Assembly: GCA_964396115.1 (NCBI GenBank)
Contig: CAYNDL010000001.1
Location: 1-44,815, forward strand
DNA length: 44,815 nt
Direction: 5' to 3'
From: CAYNDL01 sp964396115
Lineage (GTDB): Bacteria; Patescibacteriota; Andersenbacteria; UBA10190; CAIZMI01
Position numbers and translations under genes: made by a program. Shown piece by piece: positions 6,728 to 14,941 of this stretch. How positions within the stretch are numbered: the stretch's first letter is position 1; each line of letters begins with the position of its first letter. A model generated the notes under the pieces. It did not search any database. It was not told the origin of the DNA and saw only the letters and a program-made list of their open reading frames with translations.

Positions 6728-7810
6728 TCATAAGCCGGTCTTGAAGATTATAACGTCACCGTCTTTCACTACGTACTCTTTTCCTTCATTGCGAACCAAT
6801 CCCTTTTCGCGTGCAGAGGCATAAGAACCAGCAGCGAGCAGATCCCTCCAGTTTATTGTTTCAGCAAAGATAAAGCTTTTTTCAAAATCGGTATGTATTT
6901 TTCCCGCAGCTACCGGTGCTGGAGAGCCACCCACGACAGTCCATGCCCTGGTTTCTTTCGGCCCGGTAGTAAGAAAAGTGATGAGACCTAATAATTTATA
7001 GGCAGCGGTAATCAAGTCGTCTAGACCGGAATGGGTAAGGCCATACTCAGAAAGAAAGACTTTTTTCTCTTCATCGTGAAGTTCGGAAAGTTCCTGTTCG
7101 ATCTTTACAGACAACGGCACGACAGGGGAGAATTTAGTGCTAAATTCTTTCACTGTTTCGTTTGCAGCTTTGATTTGGTTTTCATCCAAGTTTGCCACAT
7201 AGAGGATCGGTTTTTGGGTAAGCAAACGCACGTCTTTCACGGCTTCTTGTTCGTATTGGTTAAGGGTGACGGTACGCGCGGGTTGTCCTTCTGCCAATGT
7301 TGAGTGGATTTTTTGCAGTGCCTCAGCTCGTCGGATGTCTTCGGGTCGTCCGCTTTTGGCGTCTCGTTTTGCTTTTTCAAACATGCTTTCGACACTCTTC
7401 AAATCAGCCAAAGCAAGCTCTGTGTTTATAGTCTCTGCGTCCTCCATTGGATTAATCGACCCTGCTACGTGAATGACATTCGGGTCAGGAAAGAAACGGA
7501 TGACTTCAATTATGGCGTCTACTTCACGGATGTTAGCCAAGAATTGGTTGCCAAGACCCTCGCCTTTATGAGCACCCTTCACTAATCCAGCGATATCTAC
7601 AAACTCAACGGTCGTGGGCACGACTTTTTCTGAATCTGAAAACTTCGCGAGTTTATCTAATCGCTCATCGGGTACGGTGACTACACCTACGTTGGGATCG
7701 ACCGTTGTGAACGGGAAATTCGCGGATGGCGCGCCAAGTTTGGTGAGGGCATTAAACAATGTGGATTTCCCTACATTGGGCAATCCAACAATTCCAGCTT
7801 TTAGGCTCAT
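6728..7810 (-). CDS. ychF: Redox-regulated/translation-associated GTPase-family ATPase YchF
   Basis: YchF (OLA1 family) binds the ribosome and prefers ATP over GTP. The 360-residue protein has the P-loop GLPNVGKST close to the N-terminus, the switch region NFPFTTVDPNVGVV, DIAGLVKGAHKGEGLGNQFL, the NLDE base-recognition motif and the C-terminal TGS domain (TRAWTV to the FKTGL end). I use the ATG at 7810. A TTG six bases further upstream would add two residues but has no better support. It ends 40 bases before the carbamoyltransferase start and could be read with it. Confidence 0.95.
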   Translation of the reverse strand: MSLKAGIVGLPNVGKSTLFNALTKLGAPSANFPFTTVDPNVGVVTVPDERLDKLAKFSDSEKVVPTTVEFVDIAGLVKGAHKGEGLGNQFLANIREVDAIIEVIRFFPDPNVIHVAGSINPMEDAETINTELALADLKSVESMFEKAKRDAKSGRPEDIRRAEALQKIHSTLAEGQPARTVTLNQYEQEAVKDVRLLTQKPILYVANLDENQIKAANETVKEFSTKFSPVVPLSVKIEQELSELHDEEKKVFLSEYGLTHSGLDDLITAAYKLLGLITFLTTGPKETRAWTVVGGSPAPVAAGKIHTDFEKSFIFAETINWRDLLAAGSYASAREKGLVRNEGKEYVVKDGDVIIFKTGL

Positions 7811-7851
7811 GAACAAACTTTATGTTACGGAATCCTTCCCGTCAAAATATC

Positions 7852-7869
7852 TTGTGCCCGCGGACACAA
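7852..7869. promoter_or_regulatory. 18-base near-perfect palindrome in a divergent intergenic region
   Basis: TTGTGCCCGCGGACACAA is symmetrical except for one pair (C opposite A) and has a CCGCGG centre. It lies between ychF (minus) and the secreted protein gene (plus), 53 bases upstream of the latter's ATG. Location and symmetry suit an operator for a dimeric regulator; no known regulator motif is recognised. Confidence 0.4.
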
Positions 7870-7909
7870 AATTATTTCCTGAGTGTATTAGAGTGCATGT
7901 CTAAAGAAG

Positions 7910-7917
7910 GGAGGTGA
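7910..7917 (+). promoter_or_regulatory. Strong Shine-Dalgarno of the secreted protein
   Basis: GGAGGTGA, five bases before the ATG at 7923. It stands out because most genes in the window have weak or no such site. Confidence 0.85.
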
Positions 7918-7922
7918 AATAG

Positions 7923-8345
7923 ATGAAGAAAACGTACTATGTTCTTAGTGCTTTGGCATTAGGTTTAGTTGGATCACTAGCTCTTGTTCAACCGGCTGCG
8001 GCTGGAAATATGAGTTGGGGTCACAACAATAATTGTTCGAACTGGTTCTATAACTGTAAGAACCAGGATGACCACAATAAGCACAAGAAGGACTGGGATC
8101 ATAAAAAAATGTGGGATGGACACAATTACAAACCCTGGCAGTGGAATTGGCAGTGGAAGCCAAACGTGTCAGTAGATGTGTCTCAAACACAGAGAGTAAA
8201 CCATGCGAAGGACGCTAACCTGTCTCAACATGTGGAAGTTTCTTCGTCTGGTACAAATGTGGAAGCCCACCAAAGTATTGAGGGTGACTACATTGGGAGC
8301 GCTTACCAGCATCAGGAAGTTTCAATCGACTCCCGTTATCGTTAA
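7923..8345 (+). CDS. Secreted His/Trp/Asn-rich small protein
   Basis: A 140-residue protein with a clear Sec signal peptide: KK, then a hydrophobic stretch and an AxA site, with cleavage expected after QPAAA (residue 27). The mature part (113 residues) starts very rich in Asn, His, Asp, Lys and Trp. It has nine His and eight Trp in total, including four Trp alternating with Gln and Asn. Two Cys (NNNC, YNC) could form a disulfide. The second half is a Ser/Val/His-rich segment with a strand-like alternating pattern. The strong ribosome-binding site (GGAGGTGA, 7910-7917, five bases before ATG) and a dedicated terminator suggest high expression as a single-gene transcript. I do not recognise a family. 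Metal binding or an extracellular matrix role is possible but unproven. Confidence 0.85.
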   Translation: MKKTYYVLSALALGLVGSLALVQPAAAGNMSWGHNNNCSNWFYNCKNQDDHNKHKKDWDHKKMWDGHNYKPWQWNWQWKPNVSVDVSQTQRVNHAKDANLSQHVEVSSSGTNVEAHQSIEGDYIGSAYQHQEVSIDSRYR

Positions 8346-8364
8346 TACCATAACTTGGAGGGCA

Positions 8365-8392
8365 AACCACCCCGGGGAGGCGGGGTGGTTTT
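8365..8392 (+). terminator. Rho-independent terminator of the secreted protein gene
   Basis: A nine-base-pair stem AACCACCCC (8365-8373) with GGGGTGGTT (8382-8390) and an eight-base loop, followed by TT and a T-rich stretch. It lies 20 bases after the stop and before the convergent ABC permease gene. It could also serve the minus strand. Confidence 0.85.
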
Positions 8393-8414
8393 GTTATAAA
8401 TTGTTCTATATTCT

Positions 8415-9203
8415 CTAGTCCTGAATTTTTAGTAAGAATCCCTTTGCTCGTGCCTTCTCAAACATGTATGTGAAGAACATGAAAGCGATCACAACATAAG
8501 CAATATTTAACCCGAACGCCCATGTCACGTGCTCCATTGGCAAACGATTTTCAATAAATACCGAACGAAGTGCTTCGAACACATGCGTTATTGGCAGCCA
8601 CCAAATGATCTTTTGGACCCACTCAGGGTATATAGACATGGGGAAGAATACTGCACCGAAAGGTTGTAAGAAAAAAGCAAAGCCCCAGGCAAGACTCTCT
8701 GCGCTTTGTCCGTACCGTAAGACAATGGCAGTTATGAATGTCCCTAATGCCCAGCCAAAAAGGATCAGGTTTATGGCGAGCGGGACCAACGCTGGGCCAA
8801 TTGATAGGAGGTTCACGTGATACAAAACGAGGGTGAGAACATAGAGTATTGCTGTAGCTGCAAGAATTCGCAGGATAGCAATGATAACGAGCCCAACCAG
8901 GTATTCGTACATCGATATGGGCGACACAAAAATATTCATTAGGTTCCTGCTCCATAGTTCCATGAGGAAAGAAACAGAAATTGACTGCTGAATGCGCGAA
9001 AACATTTGCCACAACAGCAATGACCCCAGCAGCACGACTAACACATAGCCAGTAGAGGAAAGGTCACGTACATAGAGGGCGAAGAAGCCCCAAAGCAGCA
9101 ACTCAAAGAAAGGCCACAGAACAAGTTCATTTAATCGAGCAAGATTCGCTCGGTAAACTGATATGTGTCGGAGAACGATCCCCCAAATTCTAGATAGACT
9201 CAT
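8415..9203 (-). CDS. ABC-2 type transporter permease
   Basis: A 262-residue integral membrane protein with about six transmembrane helices, matching the ABC-2 permease family. It starts with a soluble amphipathic segment (RIWGIVLRHISVYRANLARLNEL). The conserved PF-GAVFFPMSIYPEWVQKIIWWLPITHVFEALR region before the last helices is typical for exporters of polysaccharide, lipid or drug substrates. It overlaps the upstream ATPase gene by four bases (9200-9203), so the two form one exporter. The substrate is unknown. Confidence 0.9.
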   Translation of the reverse strand: MSLSRIWGIVLRHISVYRANLARLNELVLWPFFELLLWGFFALYVRDLSSTGYVLVVLLGSLLLWQMFSRIQQSISVSFLMELWSRNLMNIFVSPISMYEYLVGLVIIAILRILAATAILYVLTLVLYHVNLLSIGPALVPLAINLILFGWALGTFITAIVLRYGQSAESLAWGFAFFLQPFGAVFFPMSIYPEWVQKIIWWLPITHVFEALRSVFIENRLPMEHVTWAFGLNIAYVVIAFMFFTYMFEKARAKGFLLKIQD

Positions 9204-9952
9204 TTGATCGTTTCCAATGTGGCACCCTCTTTTCTTGCGAGAGTGATAAAAAATTCTTCCAACGTATTGTGTTTATGCTGTTCTAGGATATCTTTTGGTT
9301 TTCCTTCCGCGATTATTCTTCCCTTGTATAAAAAGACAATACGGTCTGAAATGCGTTCGACTTCTTGCATATTATGCGAGGTGTAGAACAGGGTTAGGTT
9401 TCTTTCGTTTCTGAGTTTAAACAAGAGATTTCTTACTGTATCGGCTGCCTCGGGATCCAAGGAAGCTGTAGGTTCATCCAAAAATAATATTTCCGGGTCG
9501 TTCAGAAATGCTTTGAGGAGGTTTACCCGGGCGGTTTCTCCTGAAGAAAGAGACATTGTCCGCCTTTTCAGAAGATGAGTTACCCCAAAAACCTGTGCAA
9601 GGTCATTAATCTTTTGTTTGTAATTTTTTACAGAATAAAGATGTGCAAAGATGTGGAGGTTATTTAAGACTTGTAAGCCGTACGGCATGTTGACGTACGG
9701 GGAAGAAAAATTAACTTTCTCCAATATCTTTTGTCTGTCTTTCGGCATGTCCATTCCGAGAATACTAATCTTACCTGTTGTAGGTGTAAGAAGTCCTAAG
9801 AGCATTGCAATCGTGGTTGTTTTACCTGCCCCGTTTGGACCCAGAAAACTCAATATTTCGCCGCGTTTAACAGTAAATGAAATATTGTCTAATGCCGTCG
9901 TTTCCTTAAATTTTTTGCTTAAGTTATCTACTACAATAATATCGTCACTCAT
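9200..9952 (-). CDS. ABC transporter ATP-binding protein (exporter type)
   Basis: A 250-residue nucleotide-binding subunit. Walker A is GPNGAGKTT (about 39-47) and Walker B is EILFLDEPTASLDPE. The signature is LSSGETARV, a slightly altered LSGGQ. The switch histidine lies in YTSHNMQEVE. It powers the ABC-2 permease encoded immediately downstream with a four-base overlap. A single-domain ATPase plus one permease with no substrate-binding protein indicates export. The start ATG is 24 bases downstream of the end of the phosphohexomutase gene on the same strand. Confidence 0.94.
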   Translation of the reverse strand: MSDDIIVVDNLSKKFKETTALDNISFTVKRGEILSFLGPNGAGKTTTIAMLLGLLTPTTGKISILGMDMPKDRQKILEKVNFSSPYVNMPYGLQVLNNLHIFAHLYSVKNYKQKINDLAQVFGVTHLLKRRTMSLSSGETARVNLLKAFLNDPEILFLDEPTASLDPEAADTVRNLLFKLRNERNLTLFYTSHNMQEVERISDRIVFLYKGRIIAEGKPKDILEQHKHNTLEEFFITLARKEGATLETIK

Positions 9953-9976
9953 AAATATTTTATTAACAACCTCGGT

Positions 9977-11329
9977 CTAGGAGGTTAGTGCCTTCTTTGC
10001 CTCACTTGTAAGTATATTAAACACTTCTTCAGATGCTGCCTCGGTGATAATTCTCACAATGGGTTCAGTGTTTGAAGGACGAATGTGAGTCCAGCCGCCC
10101 TCAATATCAACTCTTATTCCGTCTATCGTTGAAACTTGTGCGTTGGGGAAAGTTGCGATTAATTTTTTGCGGAGGTCTTCTTTATTGAATACACCACTAC
10201 GGGGGAATTTTTCTTTCACCATATTGTATTTAGGAATTGAATTCACTAACTCAGACAACTTTTTTTTCTGAGTCGCCATGAGGTCGAGAATGAGTGCTAT
10301 TCCAACTAAAGAGTCACGACCTTCGTGGCAGGCAGGAAAGATAACCCCTCCGTTTCCTTCGCCGCCCGCAACTGCATGGTTAACTCGCATGCCTTCAACG
10401 ACATTCCTTTCTCCCACAGCAGTTCGGACAACCTGAACCGAAAACATTTTGGCCACGTCATCAATCATGCGTGAAGTGGAAAGGTTCGCTGCAACGGAAC
10501 CAGTTTTCTTGGACAGTATTGTTAGAAGTGCGAGCGCTAAAGTGTATTCCTCGCTGATGGCTGCACCTTTTTCATCGATAAGAGCCAGCCGGTCTGCGTC
10601 AGGGTCCACCGCAATGCCGATATCTGACTGTTTGTCCTTTATTGCTGCAGCCAACTGTGTCAGGTTCTCCGGCCTGGGTTCGGGATTGTGTGAAAAGAGA
10701 CCGTTGACTTCGCCATTGACCATGGTTATGTCGCAACCGAGTTTGTCTAGAAGTATTGGGACTGCTATCGCACCGGCACTGTTTACCGGATCCAGACACA
10801 CTTTAAATTTCCGCCCCCTGATTGCCTCAATGTTTATCGGTAGTGTCGATATAACTTTTTCAACATGATTTTGCGCCGCATTTTCATCGTACGATGTTTT
10901 ACCCTTCACGTCTGCTATTTCCTGTTCGCGGACCTCTGCTTTCAATGCCTCAATTTCTTGTTCATTAAGGAAAACCCCATCTGGTCCCACGAATTTTAGC
11001 CCGTTCCATTCAACAGGGTTATGGCTCGCACTAATTATTATTCCGCCTTGTGCACTATGTTTTGTAACGGCAACCTCTATGGTGGGTGTTGTTGCGACCC
11101 CTAGCTTTATGGCATCCGCACCATGATCGGTTATTGATTCGGCGGAGACCTTTTCTGCCCACTCTCCGGACTGTCTGGCATCGCGACCGATCACTATTGT
11201 TGCGTGTCCAAACCTCTTTTTTGAATAAGCCGCGAAGGCTGTTGCCCAAGATTTTACGAGCTCCTCTGTGAAAGTTCTTCCCACTAGCCCCCGTATTCCA
11301 GAAACCGATATTAATAAGTCATTATTCAT
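9977..11329 (-). CDS. Phosphohexomutase, phosphoglucosamine-mutase-like
   Basis: Alpha-D-phosphohexomutase of 450 residues. The phosphoserine loop is ISASHNPVEWNG, the metal site is DPDADRLAL, the sugar-specificity loop is GEGNGGVIFP, and the phosphate-binding loop near the C-terminus is RPSNTEPIVRI. The GEGNGG loop resembles the archaeal-type GlmM/PGM group, so conversion of glucosamine-6-P to glucosamine-1-P, or of glucose/mannose phosphates, is likely; the exact sugar is not provable here. I prefer the ATG at 11329 over a TTG at 11365, because a promoter lies between them and the TTG sits inside its -35 box. It is divergent from a second phosphohexomutase gene. Confidence 0.9.
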   Translation of the reverse strand: MNNDLLISVSGIRGLVGRTFTEELVKSWATAFAAYSKKRFGHATIVIGRDARQSGEWAEKVSAESITDHGADAIKLGVATTPTIEVAVTKHSAQGGIIISASHNPVEWNGLKFVGPDGVFLNEQEIEALKAEVREQEIADVKGKTSYDENAAQNHVEKVISTLPINIEAIRGRKFKVCLDPVNSAGAIAVPILLDKLGCDITMVNGEVNGLFSHNPEPRPENLTQLAAAIKDKQSDIGIAVDPDADRLALIDEKGAAISEEYTLALALLTILSKKTGSVAANLSTSRMIDDVAKMFSVQVVRTAVGERNVVEGMRVNHAVAGGEGNGGVIFPACHEGRDSLVGIALILDLMATQKKKLSELVNSIPKYNMVKEKFPRSGVFNKEDLRKKLIATFPNAQVSTIDGIRVDIEGGWTHIRPSNTEPIVRIITEAASEEVFNILTSEAKKALTS

Positions 11330-11335
11330 CTTTAG

Positions 11336-11365
11336 AGAATAATTGTTTTTCGTATCTTTTTCCAA
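11336..11365 (-). promoter_or_regulatory. Promoter of the phosphohexomutase gene
   Basis: Minus strand: -35 TTGGAA (11360-11365), an 18-base spacer and -10 TATTCT (11336-11341). The -10 ends six bases before the ATG at 11329, so the transcript should begin at or next to the start codon (leaderless). Confidence 0.5.
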
Positions 11366-11433
11366 AAAGTAGGAGCAGGAGAAGCCTTTGACAGATATTT
11401 TAATTGTTATCCTGTTTGGTTTAAGCTATTGGT

Positions 11434-12780
11434 ATGGGATACTCACCTACAATTTTTCGTTCATATGATATAAGGGGAATCGTTCCGGATGAGCTGGACG
11501 AAGCTACCGCCGAGAAAATCGGACGGGCTTTTGTGCAGTTTACTGGGGCCAAAAAGGTGCTTGTCGGTCGGGACATGCGCACAACAGGACAGGCGATCCA
11601 AACAGCCTTGGTTAAAGGAATTACAGAACAAGGGGCAGACGTGGTGGATGTTGGTATGGTTACCACGCCTCTATTTTATTTCTCTGTTTGGAAATCGAGC
11701 GCGGATGCAGGAGTAATGGTTTCTGCTTCGCATAATCCGGGGAAATACAACGGTTTCAAAATGACTAAGGCACAAGCTGTGCCAATTTCCAAGGATACCG
11801 GTCTGATGGAGATTAAATCGTTGGCGGAAGCTAATAGTTTCGTTCCTTCGCCAGTGGCGGGACAACAAAGTGCTGCAAACTACACAGACGAATATCTTGA
11901 ATACGTACTCGGGGAGTCCGCAGGAATAACGGGGAAGAAGATAGTAATAGACGCGGGTAATGGGATGTCCGGAATTCTTCTGCCGAGGTTATTAGAGAAG
12001 CTACCTCAGGTACAATCGGTAAACATGTATTTCGAACCGGATGGAACTTTTCCAAACCACGAGGCGAATCCGCTGGAAGAAAAGAACATGCGTGACCTGC
12101 AGGAAATGATGCACAAAGAGAAGGCTGATTTGGGGGTGGCTTTTGACGGTGATGCTGACCGCGTCGGGTTTACGGATGAAAACGGCGTTACTGTTACAGG
12201 TGATTTGATCGGTGCGCTGATTGCCCAAGAAATCCTTAAGAATAATCCTGGGGCAAAGATTCTCTATGACTTGCGTTCTTCCTGGGCTGCGAAAGAAGCT
12301 ATCGAAGCTGCGGGCGGTGTGCCGGTGATGTCGCGAGTCGGACACTCCTACATAAAAGAACTTATGCGTAGGGAAGGAGCAGCATTTGCGGCCGAACTTT
12401 CGAGTCATTTCTATTTTTCCGATTTTTATGCAGAATCTGCGCTGCGGGCGATGGTCCTCTTGTTGCGAGTAATGTCTGATAAGAAACAAAAATTATCGGA
12501 ACTGGTCGCGCCACTAAGGAAATATGCCAAGACTCCTGAAATTAACTTTGAGGTTCTTGATAAGGCAGCAGCGATTGCGGAGGCGAAGAAACGCTACGCA
12601 GACGGTAAACAGTTTGAGTTGGATGGGCTCTCTGTGGAATATACCGACTGGTGGTTTAACCTTAGGGCATCAGGGACAGAGCCTTTACTTCGTTTGAATA
12701 TGGAGGCCAAGACGCCGGAACTGCTAAAAGAAAAGCAGGAAGAACTATACTCGTTCTTGGGACAGCCAATACAGCATTAA
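11434..12780 (+). CDS. Phosphomannomutase/phosphoglucomutase
   Basis: A 448-residue phosphohexomutase distinct from its divergent neighbour. It starts with IFRSYDIRGIVPDEL, typical of the PMM/PGM (ManB/AlgC) group. The phosphoserine loop is VSASHNPGKYNG, the metal site is FDGDADRVGF and the phosphate loop is RASGTEPLLRLN. The specificity loop reads AELSSHFYF where AlgC-type enzymes have a GEMSGH-like motif: the first Ser replaces the usual Gly. It interconverts 1- and 6-phosphates of mannose or glucose for nucleotide-sugar and glycan synthesis. A strong terminator follows. Confidence 0.93.
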   Translation: MGYSPTIFRSYDIRGIVPDELDEATAEKIGRAFVQFTGAKKVLVGRDMRTTGQAIQTALVKGITEQGADVVDVGMVTTPLFYFSVWKSSADAGVMVSASHNPGKYNGFKMTKAQAVPISKDTGLMEIKSLAEANSFVPSPVAGQQSAANYTDEYLEYVLGESAGITGKKIVIDAGNGMSGILLPRLLEKLPQVQSVNMYFEPDGTFPNHEANPLEEKNMRDLQEMMHKEKADLGVAFDGDADRVGFTDENGVTVTGDLIGALIAQEILKNNPGAKILYDLRSSWAAKEAIEAAGGVPVMSRVGHSYIKELMRREGAAFAAELSSHFYFSDFYAESALRAMVLLLRVMSDKKQKLSELVAPLRKYAKTPEINFEVLDKAAAIAEAKKRYADGKQFELDGLSVEYTDWWFNLRASGTEPLLRLNMEAKTPELLKEKQEELYSFLGQPIQH

Positions 12781-12789
12781 AGTAAAAAC

Positions 12790-12823
12790 AAAAGAAGCGA
12801 GAATATTTTTTCTCGCTTCTTTT
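12790..12823. terminator. Bidirectional terminator between PMM/PGM and trpS
   Basis: A perfect 14-base-pair stem AAAAGAAGCGAGAA (12790-12803) with TTCTCGCTTCTTTT (12810-12823), six-base loop. The stem gives a T-run on either strand, so it can stop both the + strand phosphohexomutase and the convergent trpS transcript. Confidence 0.9.
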
Positions 12824-12871
12824 TATTTAGTTGTCTATTTTTGTTTTCCCCTCCCGAAAACGTAGCCAGGC

Positions 12872-13882
12872 TCAGGAAATTTGGGTAAAGCCCATGCGTG
12901 CTTTCATTTCCCTGAGGTTCTTTAGCGCTTCTTCATTCGCGCGCCGTGCACCTAACTGCAGTGTTGCCATCAATGACGATTCATTCTCAAGATGTTCTCG
13001 AATCTTATTTCTGATGGGCGTTAGTTTATCAATCAACAAGTCTGCTATTTCGCTCTTGATATTAGCATAGCCCTTTCCCCCAAATGTGTTCAATACTTCG
13101 TCCACACTTTTTTCAGAGAATGCGATATAAATTGAAAGAAGATTCTTCATAGCGGGTCCAATTTCTTCCGGATTCAATGATGTTCCGGAATCTGTTACTG
13201 CGCTTTTAATTTTTTTCTGGATGTCGTCTTGCGAGTCGGTGAGGAAAATTGCCTCGTTTGGGTTTCCTGACTTACTCATTTTCTTCTTTGGGTCCTTTAA
13301 CGACATAACGCGAGCCACTTCCTTTACAACATATGGTTGCGGTTCCGTAAAAAGATGTGTGAATAGGTCGTTGAACCTTCTTGCTAACATCCTGGTTAAC
13401 TCGAGATGTTGCACTTGGTCTTCACCGACTGGCACAAAGTCGGTTTGGTACAAGAGTATATCGACGGCTTGGAGGATTGGATAAATGAATAGACCAGCAC
13501 TGACGTTGCTCTTTCCTGTGCTTTTTTCTTTGAACTGGGTCATGCGGTTCAGTTCGCTGATTTTTGTTTGACAAGCCATGTACCATGCCGCTTCCGTATG
13601 TGCTGGGACGTGTGACTGAACAAATAAAGTGCTTTTTTCTGGATCAATCCCAATTGCGAGCAGGGTAGCGGCACTTGTTAAAACATTTGTATGGTAGGTT
13701 CCGGCATCATAAGGAACCGTAATGGCATGAAGGTCAGCCACGAACCAATAACAATTGTTTTTGGCGTTCTGGAGCGCCACCCATTGTTTCAGAGCCCCTA
13801 GATAATTTCCGATATGCGGTACTCCTGTGGGTTGGATACCACTTAATACTCTTTTGCCTGTTGGTAGACTTCCTTCTTTCAT
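12872..13882 (-). CDS. trpS: Tryptophanyl-tRNA synthetase
   Basis: Class Ic aminoacyl-tRNA synthetase of 336 residues, normal size. The ATP motifs are HIGN at 23-26 (HIGH equivalent, within SGIQPTGVPHIGNYLGA) and KMSKS at 201-205. The QTDFVPVGEDQVQHLELTR segment that lines the tryptophan pocket is intact. The start ATG at 13882 follows a candidate promoter with a very short leader. It is divergent from the membrane protein gene at 13931 and convergent with the PMM/PGM gene. Confidence 0.97.
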   Translation of the reverse strand: MKEGSLPTGKRVLSGIQPTGVPHIGNYLGALKQWVALQNAKNNCYWFVADLHAITVPYDAGTYHTNVLTSAATLLAIGIDPEKSTLFVQSHVPAHTEAAWYMACQTKISELNRMTQFKEKSTGKSNVSAGLFIYPILQAVDILLYQTDFVPVGEDQVQHLELTRMLARRFNDLFTHLFTEPQPYVVKEVARVMSLKDPKKKMSKSGNPNEAIFLTDSQDDIQKKIKSAVTDSGTSLNPEEIGPAMKNLLSIYIAFSEKSVDEVLNTFGGKGYANIKSEIADLLIDKLTPIRNKIREHLENESSLMATLQLGARRANEEALKNLREMKARMGFTQIS

Positions 13883-13894
13883 GGTTTAAAGGTT

Positions 13895-13924
13895 ACTATA
13901 AAAGATAATACATTAGAAGGTCAT
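13895..13924 (-). promoter_or_regulatory. Candidate trpS promoter
   Basis: Minus strand: -35 ATGACC (13919-13924, four of six), an 18-base spacer and -10 TATAGT (13895-13900). Twelve bases separate the -10 from the trpS ATG, so the leader would be only about five bases. Confidence 0.4.
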
Positions 13925-13930
13925 TGAAAC

Positions 13931-14941
13931 ATGAAAAACAGCACATACATCCTTGGAACCGTCCTCATACTCTCTTCGTTGCCCATATTCTTCATCTCCG
14001 TGCGGGAAAGTTTGACGCAGAACACACGCGGAGTCTTGATGGTCTTAGGCTTTGTTTCATTGGCAGTGGCCATGCTAGGAATATTCTTTCCGCAGAGCAG
14101 GACGGCACTGTTCTTCATTGCTACAATTTTGTCACTAAATATATTGATATTATTGGCTTTTGGAGCAGTGGCTCTTGTCGCCCGGCTAACTTCTGAAAAG
14201 AATAATCCCAACCCCCCTGTAGTGACTGTTGATGTTAAAGACACCCAGCCGACCAAGCAACAGGAATACGATGTGGTCTTACATAAGATCGCGGGTCTTG
14301 GTGATGAAGTACATGATTCGAGGAGCTACGAAGAAGCGTGTCAACCTAAAGTTCAGATTTTGAATACCCGTTACACAGGAATAATTAATTTTCAGCTTCT
14401 CTCAAGTGACCGTGCAGAGAACGAAGGTGCGAAGGCTTTTCGGAGATCTGCGTACATGGGAGGCCAATACTCATGTCGGTTCGGGGGTAAGTTTCTCAGC
14501 AACGCCAAAGTCGAACCGAAAGCCGTTGGTTCCCAAACGTTCACGATGTCTCATTTAGTTGGCTTAAAGTTCCAATACCCTGTTCTTGAAGGTTATGAAA
14601 TTAAGACTGAATACGACGAAGAAAAGAAGGCAGGATTGGTAATGTATGTTGGAAAAGATAAGACTAAGCCAGCGCCAACAATTGTAGTTCAAGTATTTGA
14701 TTCGCCGGTGGGTTCTTTTAAGGAAGACTTGAGGCCTAAGGAGAACATTCTTATTTGGGATGACCATGGAATAGGCCACGAGTATTCTTTAAACAGTCCT
14801 ATTGAGAACTTAGATTCAACAATTGAATTTAGAGTGAGTGATAAGGAATATTACGATATTTCGACTGCAAACTTCCTATTAAACGGAATACCCGAAGAAA
14901 AAATTCTTCGGGTAATAATCGATTCCGTCAGCAGTCGCTGA
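13931..14941 (+). CDS. Membrane protein with large C-terminal soluble domain (unrecognised)
   Basis: A 336-residue protein. Three hydrophobic helices occupy about residues 5-22, 36-52 and 60-82. A Pro/Thr-rich linker follows, then a soluble domain of about 240 residues with two Cys (EACQP, QYSCRFG) and a beta-rich pattern. The topology places the domain probably outside the membrane. AGAAGG, 11 bases before the ATG, is a weak ribosome-binding site. I do not recognise a family. The stop codon ends at 14941, directly against the stop of the convergent rnj gene at 14942, with no base between. Confidence 0.75.
   Translation: MKNSTYILGTVLILSSLPIFFISVRESLTQNTRGVLMVLGFVSLAVAMLGIFFPQSRTALFFIATILSLNILILLAFGAVALVARLTSEKNNPNPPVVTVDVKDTQPTKQQEYDVVLHKIAGLGDEVHDSRSYEEACQPKVQILNTRYTGIINFQLLSSDRAENEGAKAFRRSAYMGGQYSCRFGGKFLSNAKVEPKAVGSQTFTMSHLVGLKFQYPVLEGYEIKTEYDEEKKAGLVMYVGKDKTKPAPTIVVQVFDSPVGSFKEDLRPKENILIWDDHGIGHEYSLNSPIENLDSTIEFRVSDKEYYDISTANFLLNGIPEEKILRVIIDSVSSR

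Noticed and set aside
11363..11365. TTG start for the GlmM-like enzyme giving 462 residues.
   Set aside because: It falls in the -35 box of a good promoter, and the extra 12 residues precede the conserved N-terminus.
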